Source: Cephalotrichum gorgonifer (Eukaryota; Ascomycota; Sordariomycetes; Microascales; Microascaceae). Taken from it: a stretch of DNA of 64,000 nt. A program made the translations under genes and the position numbers. The DNA lies in NCBI GenBank assembly GCA_900312665.1, contig ONZQ02000011.1:573454-637453 (forward strand). The letters are read 5' to 3'. Within the stretch, counting starts at the first letter, position 1. Every line of letters begins with the position of its first letter. The notes beneath the pieces were generated by a model. The model saw only the letters and a list, made by a program, of their open reading frames with translations. It made no database searches and was not told the DNA's origin. Positions 1-10,363 of the stretch are shown in pieces.

Positions 1-87
1 CTTCTTCCGCATCGCACAGCTGCTAGCTAGCGTGAACCACGGGGGCCAAGAACCCCCGGCCTTTTTCTATCATCCTCGTCCCATGTG

Positions 88-140
88 GTTCCATCCCTTG
101 GTGAGGTGTTGTTCCATCCCTTGGTGAGGTGTTGTTCCAT
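88..140. repeat. 23-bp tandem repeat, two full copies plus a partial
   Basis: A 23-bp unit beginning GTTCCATCCCTTGG occurs at 88-110 and 111-133, and its first 7 bases recur at 134-140. It ends just beyond the stop codon of the NSE2 gene (144), so it probably lies in that gene's 3' untranslated region. No function is visible. Confidence 0.85.
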
Positions 141-143
141 ACA

Positions 144-1542
144 TTAGCCATCCCGCTCCATTTTCACCGATCGCCGGGGTCTCGCCGACCTCGGGGCAGG
201 CTCCTCTGCTTCCTCATCCTCAGCCTCGTCTTCCTCGCTGCCTATGTCCTCGCCGTCATCATCGTCCTCATCCTCGCCCTCCTCGCCGTCAGACGCCCGA
301 CGGTCCTTCTTCCTCCGGATCCGCGCCAACATGGCCTGGTCGAGGTACAAGTCGCCCTTGCCATAGACCTGCAGAAATCCAACCGGGTTAGCCGCCGTCA
401 TTCGTAACTTACAACAGAGTACTTAGTTCAAAAAAGAAAAAGGCGGGGGGGAAAAAGATACGCACAGCATTACACCCAGACTGTGGACAAGTGACGCGCG
501 GCTGGATCCCGATATACTCCAGGATCGCCGTCTTCTCAAACGTGTGCCTGCACTTCCGGTTCGAGTACGGCTCCACCATCTCCTGCAGCGACAGCGGGCA
601 CCGCGTGCTAACCGTCTCCCGCTCGACGATGAGGTCCGTGTCGCCGTCCAGCCCCTCCTCGTCCTCGTCCCCGTCTCCGCCCCGCGCGCCACCGAAGTTG
701 AAGACGGGCCGGCCGTCCTGCGAGAACCACCTCTTCGCGTCCGGGAGCACGGCGTCCTCGCCGTGGAGCCCGTTGTGCCACTGCCTCTTGAAGTCGGCGT
801 ACTCGTTGTTCAGCGCGTAGCGCTGGTACATGGACATCTCCTCGTAGTTGGCCGCCTTCCGCTCCTTGACCTGCCTGATGAGCTCCGAGAGGGCCTGCAC
901 CTCCTCCTGCTCCTCCTCGTCGTCGAGGTCGTCCTCCGCCGCCGCTCCGTTAGCGTCTTCGCCGTCGGCGGGAGCGCCATACTCTCCGTTCTCGCGGGCC
1001 TCGAGCGCCTGCTGCTGTCGCTCCTGCCGCCGCTCCGACCTCTCCCTGTCCCTCTGCCGCCACGCCTCGTTCGAGGTCTGAATCACGTTCTCGAAAGCCG
1101 CCTTCTCATCCTCCACCCCGCCCTTTAGATCAATCAGCTCCCTGACTGCCGCCTCCGCCTCCGCTGTCAGATCCTTTGCGACATCCTCCAGCTTCGCGAC
1201 TTCTTTCTCGAGCCGTGCCTTCTCCGCTTCCTTCTTCTCGCCGATGTTGTCGACCTGGTACCGAGAGGACTGCAGAGTGGCGCCAAGGGAGGCGGTACCT
1301 GCCTTTAGGAACGAGAGGGAGTCGCGGATGTGTTCGTCGATCTTGGAGGTGCCGAGGTTCTGGTTGAGGGAGCGGAGGGCGACGATGGCGTCGGCGTTGA
1401 GGGCGCAGGCCTGTGGCAGGTAGGCCGGCAGCTCGATGGGCTCGTCGGACTCGGTGGCTGCGGCGCGGGGCCGGTTGGGGGTTGAGCTGGGGTTCGCGTT
1501 GTTTCTGGTGCCCTGTTGGAGGCGTCTTCGACCGGGAAGCAT
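144..1542 (-). CDS. NSE2: NSE2/MMS21-type SUMO E3 ligase of the SMC5/6 complex
   Basis: Two exons, 1542-466 and 368-144, with a 97-nt GT-AG intron (465-369) in phase 0, give 433 aa. An SP-RING lies near residues 313-358, with C315, C331-R-H333, C352 and C357 as zinc ligands. The intron falls right after this box, and the second exon continues with YGKGDLYLDQ, as expected for the C-terminal helix of zf-Nse proteins. Residues 100-180 are helical and charged (coiled coil, the SMC5-binding region in the family). The tail is very acidic and ends in a basic stretch. Family knowledge: Nse2 docks on SMC5 and sumoylates repair and cohesin substrates in the nucleus. The start at 1542 (MLPGRRR) is preferred because the 60 in-frame residues upstream are low-complexity and read like 5' leader. 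Function is confident; the exact start is moderately sure. Confidence 0.88.
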
Positions 1543-2081
1543 GTTTGCGGTGTGTTGAGGCGTGGTTGGCAAGAAGGTGATGTGGAGGTTAAAATGGTCG
1601 GGAGGAATGGAGGGGGACGGAAGACGCGTTCTTGAGCGTGTTTGGTGGGGTGGAGTCAAATTGATGGGACAGAAATATACGACGGGTGGTGGCAGCTGTA
1701 GGGATCCGCTCTTGGTCTTCAAAACGCTGGACTTAGAACATCGATAGTGTAGGACCCAAGTACCAAATCGACTCCCGCCGAAGAAAAAAGGAGAACAAAA
1801 AAATCAAAGCTCTTCCAAGGCCTTCAGATTCGATTTGTGTCATTTCATTTTGCAACAGCATACTCAAGTCTCCATTATTCCGGCGTACGAGGCGAAATTA
1901 AGATAATGAAGCCAGGTCTCACCCCGGAACCGGAACTGGAGGTGGGGACTCGGAGCCGGGGCCGGCCACTTTGACGGATTTACGGAGTGGGTCAGTCGGC
2001 CATCAGAAGCCCACCTAGCAAATACATAACCATAGGGTCTAAAATAGTGAGACAAGGAATAAGAGCCGTTATTAATACGTT
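1543..2081. other. Intergenic, no gene seen
   Basis: Upstream of NSE2 and downstream of the PaxU-like gene, both on the minus strand. It holds the NSE2 promoter/leader and the terminator of the next gene. A purine-rich A-tract lies near 1780-1805. No conserved reading frame or RNA was recognised. Confidence 0.6.
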
Positions 2082-3137
2082 TTAAAAACCCGAGTTGCGA
2101 TCCACTAGACCACCTGTCTTCTCAGCCCCGTCCCACACGTCCCTCACTGCGCTCCAGTATCTGTCCGGGTCCGACCTCATATGCACCACATGCGCCGTGC
2201 CCCCGAAATTCTCCAACCTAACTTCCTCCAAGCTACCCGTCTCCCTGACCTCCTCCGCATGCGCCTCCACATCCTCCGACCCTACCACCTTATCCGCGTC
2301 GCTGTAGAGATAGACCCTTCTCCGCTGTGCCCCGAGAACCCCCTTGTCGTTCAGAGCCCACCCCACCCTCATCCTCTTCACGGGATCCGGCTCGGTAAAC
2401 TTATACGCCACCAGAGCAAAGGCAAGAACGACGTGGACGATAGGGGCAAACCATGCGGGGAGGGGCTGTGAGAGGGCGCGGTGCATTCGGCTCCAGTGGA
2501 AGAGGCCAGGGCACGAGTCCAGGACCATTACGTGCGTTGGTAGGCTCAGCGGGGTATCCGGGTCATTCTTGCCCCAGGCTTCGAGGAGGTGCCCAAAGGA
2601 GAGGCAGCCCCCGTTCGAGAGCAGGTGGAATATCATCTGGGGCTCCTGTATCTCGGTAGGCTCTGGTTCCACAGAGGCAAAGATGGACTTGATCACTGAC
2701 ACGGCGGGGGCCACTTCGACCTTGGCCTGATTCGCGAAGATGGTGTTCTTGTACGGGGCCTTGATGAGCAGGATGGGCGAGGAGGGGAACATGGCTCGGT
2801 AGGCGGCGATGTACTTGGCGATGTGGACGTCCTGGGCCGCCATCCAGGTGAGCACGGCAATCAGTTTCGGCGCGGAGGCATTGGGGAGGGCGTCTTTTGA
2901 CCGATGGAGGGAGACGACGGGCGACATCTTTTCCATTGACTCCAGAACCGATGGCGGTTTACGCATCTTTATGGGTCTATCGGTGTCGATGAAGATAAAG
3001 TCGGCCATGTCTATATCTAGGGGTGGTTGGTGCGAGGCTTCTTGGGATGAATGAGATACCGCAGAGAAAGGATCGTTAAGTGAGGTAGAGAGGGATGGTA
3101 TACTTTTATACACCATCCATTGTGATCCCTTCAACAT
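2082..3137 (-). CDS. PaxU/TMEM53-like (DUF829) alpha/beta-hydrolase-fold protein
   Basis: A single-exon frame of 351 aa. The middle reads LIAVLTWMAAQDVHIAKYI (first strand plus HxxKY), then FHLLSNGGC near residue 170 (the SNGG element typical of TMEM53/PaxU proteins) and VLDSCPG near residue 206. Together these give the DUF829 fold. A hydrophobic segment (WFAPIVHVVLAFALVAYKF, about residues 229-247) may contact membrane. Family knowledge: fungal members are named after the indole-diterpene cluster gene paxU, but most lie outside clusters and have no known substrate. No biosynthetic genes are nearby. An internal ATG at 3008 has a better start context (gacATGG) and would remove a serine-rich 43-residue leader, so the true protein may be 308 aa. 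Confidence 0.78.
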   Translation of the reverse strand: MLKGSQWMVYKSIPSLSTSLNDPFSAVSHSSQEASHQPPLDIDMADFIFIDTDRPIKMRKPPSVLESMEKMSPVVSLHRSKDALPNASAPKLIAVLTWMAAQDVHIAKYIAAYRAMFPSSPILLIKAPYKNTIFANQAKVEVAPAVSVIKSIFASVEPEPTEIQEPQMIFHLLSNGGCLSFGHLLEAWGKNDPDTPLSLPTHVMVLDSCPGLFHWSRMHRALSQPLPAWFAPIVHVVLAFALVAYKFTEPDPVKRMRVGWALNDKGVLGAQRRRVYLYSDADKVVGSEDVEAHAEEVRETGSLEEVRLENFGGTAHVVHMRSDPDRYWSAVRDVWDGAEKTGGLVDRNSGF

Positions 3138-3878
3138 GTCTAGGTGGGCGAAGGCTGGTCAATATCCTCCCTACCTAGCCCTGAATACCTCACTTTTCCC
3201 TCACTACGCAGGCATATGGGACCTTAGAAGCTACTCATACATCTAGGCTATCCTCGTTACGCGTCATACGTTAGCTTTATGCATTATGCTCTGCCTAGTA
3301 CTCTGCTCCTCCCTTTATCGTTGGAGTGACCGAGAATCTATCCCTTCTAGTGATGTGTGCGAGTAGTCGTAAGTGGGTACTTGTCTGGACCTGAGCCGAG
3401 GCACGATGGCCGCCAAGACGGGATTGATCAATTCTCGAGTAAGACGGCGGCACACAGTTCCCCCGACCAACTATTCGCGATAACTGGCTGTCAAACGTCC
3501 CCTTACACTACTAATATGCGCCAGCGGCGCCTGACACTCACCCCAAGTTGGCTACACTACGTGAGATGAGCCATCGCAGCCATTCAAGTCCGACGATCAA
3601 CAAAGGCACTCGGGGGTCTTAAGCTTCTCTCCTTCCTTCATTCGCGCTATTTAGCCACCACCATTAACACTACAGCAGACTTTCTATTACTAGTAGCTGC
3701 GACTGGCACCCTGTGCCTCTGCCCAATCTCGGGTTGAGAGAACAAGATCCAGGCGATGAAAAATATCTCCTTTACCAACATTTTACTAAAGAGGTCGGAA
3801 TAATGAATTTCCTCCTCATTCATCCTATGTATGGGCCTTCTAACAGCTCCGACCACAGCCGCAGCCACGGCCTTCTAC
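3138..3878. other. Intergenic, no gene seen
   Basis: Lies between the 5' end of the PaxU-like gene and the 3' end of the NLR. Short frames here have no recognisable family and no splice continuity with neighbours. A 73-residue minus-strand frame ends only 10 bp beyond the NLR stop codon and reads like random 3' flank. Confidence 0.6.
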
Positions 3879-6800
3879 TCAAACCTTCAGGGGCCAGCTA
3901 AGTAGATCAAACATTCCCAGCTCCTCCATCATAACACCAGGGCCACCAGCAGACCCCGGCGCACCCGTTCTGCCCTCAAGCACACCACCTGCCTCTACTG
4001 GCCGGACCTTGTCTTCCTTCTTGGGACGACCCTTCCCACCATCCCTACCGAGCGTCACGGTCACGCCTGGACTGAGAAACAACATCCCGCCCGCAGACGA
4101 GTCACTTATCGCGAGGCATCCCGGAGTTGAACATGACCCAATGTCGTAGTCGCCCCAATGCAGGTCATGGGGAAGGCGAACGATTTCCGTCCTGTCCCAA
4201 CTCACCCAGGAATCGCTATATGCCAGGCAGGGCGCCTGTTGGTGCTCGGCCAGATTGTCAAGTTCAACAGCAACCTCGTTGATTAGAACGAACTTCTTGT
4301 CCGAGGAAAACCGTAAAGAATGAACTCGATCACCAAGTCGCCGTAAAGTGAAGCAGCCGTTCGGCGTTCCAATCACAGTGCACATCGGCCATGCAGCAGC
4401 GAAATGGTGGCGGTCCAGGATGCAGAGAGCGGTTGGGTCCGATAGGTTCCGGCAGTAAGTGGAAAAGCGGCCGCGTGCACCGAGCCTACTCGGACAAGTC
4501 CAGTGGAGGCGGGACCTAGGTAGAGCGTTGTCGATGCCGGTGATCTTGAACACATGGTGGTCCATCAGTCCCTTCTTCTCAAAGTCTTTGGGGCGCCAAC
4601 TAGCCCCGGCCATAACCATTGATTCCCCTTCGGGCGACCAGGAAATCATCCTTACTCCCCAACGGGTATCCTTGCCGGAAGAGAGGTGGAATGCCGAGGC
4701 TAGGGTGCCAAGCAATCCGCGCTTTCCTTCGGGCAAAACTATCGGGATACACCTGCCCGTGTATGGCGCATCCCAGAGAAGTAGGCGTCGGTCTTCTGTT
4801 TCCGCCGGCCCTGCAGCTAGCCTTCCAGCGGGGGAGAAAGCCAAGGCTCCGACGGAATGGGGACTTTGCAGTATGTGTAGGACGAAGCCAGACCTAGTGT
4901 CAATCAGGTAAATGCCATCCTGGGTGGGTCGAAGCGCTATAGCTAACATCGTGTTGTCTCGATTGAAAGTAAAAACAGCCGAATCAACACCCCTGACCTG
5001 CCCGCCCATCTTGGTGTACACGGGCGGCTCCAATGATGTTGTATTGACAAGAACAAGCGTTTCTTCGACAATAGCCATGGCGATGGCACTGTCTGCTGAG
5101 AAGGCCCATGGGGATAGGGTTCCTAGGTATTGTAGGAAGGTTGTCCGGCCGGCCAAGCGGATCTTTCGAAGCCCCGTGGTTGTCTCCCACAACACTGACT
5201 GTCCCGAGGCACGGGTGCCGCAGATTTTGGCATCTGAGGATAGCACTATATCCCTGTCGAAGCCGCCTCCGTCGTCCTGTAATCTTGATAGATCAGTCGA
5301 ATTGGCACTGCATACGCTGCCGTCGGGGAAGTGTGTTATGTCTCTAGGGAGGCGCGGGGAGGAGTCTTGGCCGTCTAATTTCTGGTACGGTAATTGACGT
5401 AGATCCCAGACTCGAATAGAACCATCGCTGTTCATGACAGCGAGTAAACTTCCACAGGTGGAATATACAAGTGAACGAGGTTCGGAACGGCGCCAGGTCG
5501 CCAATTTGTAAGATTCCGGTCCCGGCACATCTACTAGATACTGTCTGGGGTCACCAGGGGACATGAGTTCCTAGCCAATCATTAGCCAGCTGGTCTTTAC
5601 CAAAATTGAGAAGAATCCCTTACCTCCACATCCCACAGTGAAAGGGATCGTGCAGAAGCGATAGCAGCCGTTTTCCCATCAGGCGAGATCGCGCATACCA
5701 GCCCACGCAGGCCAACTAACCGCGCCTTTTCCGACAGTGGCCTGCTACTCCAGAAGGTGAGAGTATCCAGGTCAGAGTCGCCCCCTGTGAGCTGGCTTAG
5801 AATTACGACAATATCCCCACCTGGGGAGAATAATGTCCGAGATGGCGTCTCCTTTCGAGAGAACGGCAAGTAGTGCGTCGAGAGAGCTTCGCTATCCCAC
5901 AGGAGGACGCCGTTGAAGCCCCTTTTTTTCACTGCCAGAAGACGGCCATCAGGGGAGAAGCCGAGACTAGAGAGAAAGTCCTCGTCCGTGCATTTTACCT
6001 GCTGAACAAGATTCCCGGTTTCGGTTTCATAGATCTCAAGAAAGGAGGTCTTTAGACTCCCGCCATCATCAAGATATGGTCTCTCCTCCCCCCAGCGATC
6101 ATAATCACCGTATGATGCCGTATGGGGTTGGTAGGACTTCGTTTCCTTAAACTGCCCGCTTTTACGGCTATAGATTCCGGTGATTTGGACAGCAACAGTC
6201 TTGCCGTTCGGGGCCATGGTAGCTTCACCGATTCTGTCGATAACGGAGAGTGAACGCTTTGTTCCAATATCCCATATGTGGAGAGAAGTAAGTGTGTTGG
6301 CGTGGGATATAATTATGCTACCGTTCCGGGAGGTCGAAAGGATCCATTCGTGCCACGGAATCGAACTAGCAGAGGTGCCATCAGTGGCACTCCACCGATC
6401 AATTCCATGGTTTGTTACCCAGAAGATAAACTTTTCGTCTTGGGAGAAGCCCCAAATAACTTCTGGGTAAGGTGGCAGCTGCCAGGGGGGCATCATCTGT
6501 CTATTATTCACTGAATACAGATAAGGACCCCAGTGTTCCGGTGCGCCAGACACTACTTGCAGACAAGATGATATACATGGCCGACAATTTAGCCGAGTGG
6601 GTGAGTTCTTTGGCGCAAAGAACGTGGCCAAGAAGTATACCTGAGTTGGATCTGAAGCGATTGAATCTCGGCAACGCAGAGCGAACCGAAAGGCATCATA
6701 GAGGATATCCGCGAGGGACGCTCTGGCTACCGGGTCTATCTCGGCGAGACCCTGCCAGGTCCAGACCATTGCAGAGGCACTCATCAGCCCCTGTATCATT

Positions 6801-8488
6801 TGGATGCTCCGCGATAGTTCGCCTAGATAGCCCATTATCTCCAGCCATGGGAGGAAATGGTTCCGGAAGAATGCACTGACTAAGAGATAGTCTGTAAAGT
6901 GGTCGCCAGCTTTCAAGACGTGCGTGATCCAGTGGCAATGGATGTATGACGTATCCTGTAACCTCTGGACTTCACTTCTCTGTAGCTTCCTGTTAACTAT
7001 GGACTCAAGGTCGGGAAAGTGCCGGGGCTTAAGAGTTGAGCAATGTCCAGCCAGGTATCGATGGGCGATTCGCGCATGGTCCAGGAGGTGTAAGGGCGAG
7101 AGTAACGTCGACTCCCCATCTGCTGCCAGCAAGTAGTCGCGGGCTGATTTGTGAAAGAAATACACCTTCCCACCCTGAAGAAGCAAAAAATGGCCACACT
7201 GCTGGATGAGCTCCGCAATCTCTCCATTTTCAAGTGAACCGTCGTTATAACCATGAGGCTGCTGAGGGAGGCCCGCGGTAATAGCCAATTCCTCCAGGCT
7301 CAGAACACGCATGGCAACCAAAACAACACGGAGGATGTCCTGGCGGTATGTGTTCCCAGACTTCTCATCCGTTGCAAGAGTCCGGTCTAACATTAGGCGG
7401 TACATTTGATGAAGCACGCTGTTAGGGTTGTTCTGTAACGTCGCCAGTCGCGTAGAAACCTCCCACTCTGGCACTCGGTAGAGCTCCTTCCAGACTAGGC
7501 TGACGTATAGGAAAGTGCTTTCCGTGCCTTGGCCCAGGAAGCTGAGTACGTCGTCTTTGGATTTTTTATTCCATCCGTCCATGCCATTGACGACATGTTT
7601 GATGAAAGCCTCGACGCTTTGGGAAACCTTTTCTTCCTTGGAAAGGTCGATGGTATTCATTCCGAAATGAGTTCCGATAATTCTCTCAAGCTCTGATGAG
7701 GGCCTACTGGTAATTAGCCACCTGATGCTGGTCTGTGATAGTTTGAATGGATCCCTCTTTATGAATTCGAGAAGCTTCAGAATCTCCGGCTCATCTCGGC
7801 ATTCATCCACGGCATCTATAACCAGGTAGATGGCCTTGGGACCCTTGAAACCGGCCACCATCTCCCTCAATAAACTCCAAAGTTCCTTGAATTGGGCGCT
7901 GCTCACGTCTTCCGGTGTCTTATATTTATCTCGTATGAAACCGACAAGATGACGTTGGTTCTGGGCCAGCCCGTGAATGAGTCCTCGGAGGATCGCAGAA
8001 GCTGTGTTTCCCCTGTCGTCCATGTGCCGACAGAAGAAGTCGCAGACGACGGCATCCTTGGATGCGGCGAGTTCGGCGACCAGGCTGATTGCCATGACGG
8101 TTTTTCCTTTGCCAGGGCCCCCGGATATCCAGAGCAGGCGGGAGTCGACCGCGTTAAGCCATGATTTATACGCAGCATGATCGAGGATCCAGTCCCAGCA
8201 AGCTGGGATTATCCTGTCGCTGACAGACTCGATAGCATTAGTTCTCAAGTCTCCTGGGTTAACCTGGAGCGCTTGAAGGAACGAAGCGTCGGTAACGGTG
8301 GAGGTGTTGAAAGCTGGGGGACTCAGTTACTTGTGGCCGTATTTAATTTGAATTTGAATTGAGGACTACCCACTGATACTAGTAGGTCCGTTCTGGATGC
8401 CTGCTATATACCCATGGTTGGTTTGGGCATGAATGTTCACTGATGCTGATCCTGATGCCGGCGTGAGTGGAATCTTCGGTCCGCTCAT
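3879..8488 (-). CDS. NACHT-WD40 NOD-like receptor with N-terminal amyloid-type motif
   Basis: Three exons, 8488-8374, 8313-5624 and 5570-3879, with introns of 60 nt (phase 1, GTGGGT...CCCCCAG) and 53 nt (phase 0, GTAAGG...GGCTAG), give 1498 aa. Residues 16-38 hold a short motif, SVNIHAQTNHGYIAGIQN, matched in the neighbouring HeLo protein. The NACHT domain follows: Walker A GGPGKGKT at 103-110 and Walker B YLVIDAVDEC near 201-210. The C-terminal half carries about ten degenerate WD40 blades (LLWDSEAL, SLSLWDVE, SIRVWDLR). Exon 2 has no ATG before the NACHT: its frame runs upstream to a TAA with no start, so the small first exon is required. ATG 8488 has context agccATG; an in-frame ATG at 8503 would add five residues. 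Family knowledge: such STAND proteins oligomerise on ligand binding and trigger incompatibility or defence death. The divergent HeLo gene is its likely effector. The WD blades are not near-identical, so this is not a fast-reshuffling repeat type. Confidence 0.88.
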
Positions 8489-8503
8489 GGCTTTGATAGT
8501 CAT

Positions 8504-8894
8504 AGAGGATCTTAGAAAGTCGACGACATTATGGATGCAGATGCATCTTTAGATTCTCATTGAGATGGGAGGGATAACTCTTTTGTGTGAGTACTCCGCC
8601 TCTTTTGTGTGACCACTCTGCATGAGCTGAACTTCTGATTTCTGTTCATTCTGAATCGCTATTGGTCCCAATATGCCCAATAACTCGGCGGCGGGCTGTC
8701 GCCATCCCTTCTCGACAGCTTCTTGGCGGAACCCAGCTAATGGTCACATCACACAAGCACAGCCTCAATAGCCTCGAGCCAGATGGAGATATATATGGCC
8801 ACATGAGCCCGATGGAACAATGCCTTCCTTACATACAAAAAATCCCTCTAAATCACGTTTCCAAGTGACGCCTGACACCCTCGGCTCTGTCACC
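8504..8894. promoter_or_regulatory. Shared divergent promoter of the NLR and HeLo genes
   Basis: About 0.4 kb separates the two divergent start codons. A TATA-like TATATAT lies at 8790-8796, about 100 bp before the preferred HeLo ATG (8895), which fits transcription starting near 8820. No clear TATA box was seen for the NLR side. The layout suggests joint regulation, which is inference. Confidence 0.55.
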
Positions 8895-9692
8895 ATGGAA
8901 GCTTTATCTGGCATCAGCGCCCTCCTCCCCGTTGTCATCCGGGCATTCGATGGGATCCAGGTAGCTCGGGCCTTCGAGGGCGACCTGAAGCTCCACCAGA
9001 TTAGTCTTGACATCGTTCAGCTCCGGCTCTCGCGATGGGCCGCCGCCGTCGGGCTCGGTCACGACCCCGCCAAAGGAGACGCCGAAAAAGAGGTGCTCGA
9101 AGCCGCCAAGGCCAAGTTTGCTAGCCCAGGCGAGATCGAGACTGCCGAAGAACTGGTGAATAATATCAAGAAGGTCCTCCGAGATGCACAGGAGGCCTCG
9201 AAGAAGATGCAACACCAGGAGGCCCTGGACGAAGAGACGAATACAGAGGATGACCTGGCTCCTCGATTCAAGCGCCTTCACCAAAAGCTCCGCGCGCTCA
9301 CCCACAAGCGGCTCCACCACGCCAGCATCCGCTACGAGGGGACAAAGTGGTCGCTGTACAAAAAGGACCAGGCTGAAGCCCTCGTGACGAAGCTCCTGGA
9401 CCTCATCGAACAGCTCGAGCAGCTCGTCGAGCCCGCGGGGCCACAACTGGACGAGCTGACGCAAGACGACTGCCGATATGTGGGCGAGAGCGCGCGAGCG
9501 CTGCTTGAGGTCTTGGGTGACTCTGACCCGAGACTGCGGGCGGCGGCGACGGAGAGCCTGAAGGGAGAGGAGGCGACCTACAGCGTGTCTGTCAAAACAG
9601 GGACAAACTATGGGATGGTTGTGGGGGTGAATAACAAAGAGATCAAGGGCATCTCTTTCGGGTCAGGTGGAACTGTGAATAACCATTGGTAG
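8895..9692 (+). CDS. HeLo-domain cell-death effector (HET-S-like) with C-terminal amyloid-type motif
   Basis: Intronless, 265 aa. Residues 1-190 form a HeLo domain: a hydrophobic N-terminus, then LDIVQLRLSRWAAAVGLG, and later FKRLHQKLRALTHKR and the W-x-LYKKDQAEALVTKLLDLIEQLEQL helix, all closely matching the layout of Podospora HET-S. Residues 228-265 leave the helical domain and read as a beta-prone, Gly/Asn-rich tail whose core SVSVKTGTNYGMVVGVNN matches residues 16-33 of the divergent NLR. Family knowledge: in HET-S, amyloid templating of the C-terminus refolds the HeLo domain, which inserts its N-terminal segment into the plasma membrane and kills the cell. The start at 8895 (caccATGG, strong context) aligns with other HeLo N-termini; an in-frame ATG at 8820 would add 25 residues but sits about 30 bp from the TATA box. 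The reading frame is intact. Confidence 0.9.
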   Translation: MEALSGISALLPVVIRAFDGIQVARAFEGDLKLHQISLDIVQLRLSRWAAAVGLGHDPAKGDAEKEVLEAAKAKFASPGEIETAEELVNNIKKVLRDAQEASKKMQHQEALDEETNTEDDLAPRFKRLHQKLRALTHKRLHHASIRYEGTKWSLYKKDQAEALVTKLLDLIEQLEQLVEPAGPQLDELTQDDCRYVGESARALLEVLGDSDPRLRAAATESLKGEEATYSVSVKTGTNYGMVVGVNNKEIKGISFGSGGTVNNHW

Positions 9693-10363
9693 ATACTTGC
9701 TGGGTTGGAGGAAGGAAGGAACGTGGAGCCTTGAAGTCACTGGGCAAACAACGGAAGCGATAATAATGTCACCGGTTTTCACTAGTCCCTGATCTGACCC
9801 CGATTGAATGAACGTGTATTAATATCTTTATGACCGTCTATGCTGTTGAAGGCCCTGTTACCTTGTATGCGATGTTTCCGCGAGGTTGACTTGCACCAAC
9901 TTGAGTAACGAGCTGTCACCGACTGCAGCTTCGCCCGTATCACTCGACTAATACATTTGTAGCTAGAAGGCACATTCAGCTCAGGGGTGGGACACCTTGT
10001 AACCCACCATCAGCATGGTCAGTGGGACGGGTCGGGTCTGAATGAGCGTTGTGTACCCCACCTCACAGAACTCGTTCCCTGTCCCCAAACGTACGAGAGC
10101 TCCAATTGCCAGTGCTCCTTCCTGGACCTGCGTAGTTACGAAGTCGCCAATCCGAGCAACGAGCCCCCCGGAAGGTGGGGAAGTAGGTGCTCGGATTAAC
10201 CGCTAGCTAGGTATTAGTACTATTTTCTCGCCCATGACTCTTTCCTCACTCAGGGAGCCTCGAAGCGTTTAAGGGAACCTTAGCCTATCCTATCCAATAT
10301 AACACGGCAAACAAGCTTCATGTCTGCAGGTACCTATACGGACCACTCTCACTCTTAACCGCC
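9693..10363. other. Intergenic, no gene seen
   Basis: A convergent gap between the HeLo gene and the lectin gene, so it contains two 3' ends. Short open frames have no family resemblance. No RNA gene or repeat was recognised. Confidence 0.6.

Noticed and set aside
544..1128. A plus-strand 194-codon frame over NSE2
   Set aside because: An antisense shadow rich in Leu, Val, Arg and Pro, with no family resemblance; NSE2 reads through on the other strand.
5597..8248. The large NACHT frame as a complete gene starting at 8248
   Set aside because: The codon at 8248 is TTG, the frame continues upstream without ATG, and splice sites at both ends join it in phase to further exons.
8820..8894. The ATG at 8820 as the HeLo start
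   Set aside because: It is too close to the TATA-like box at 8790, and HeLo proteins align from the ATG at 8895, which has the stronger context. Not fully excluded.
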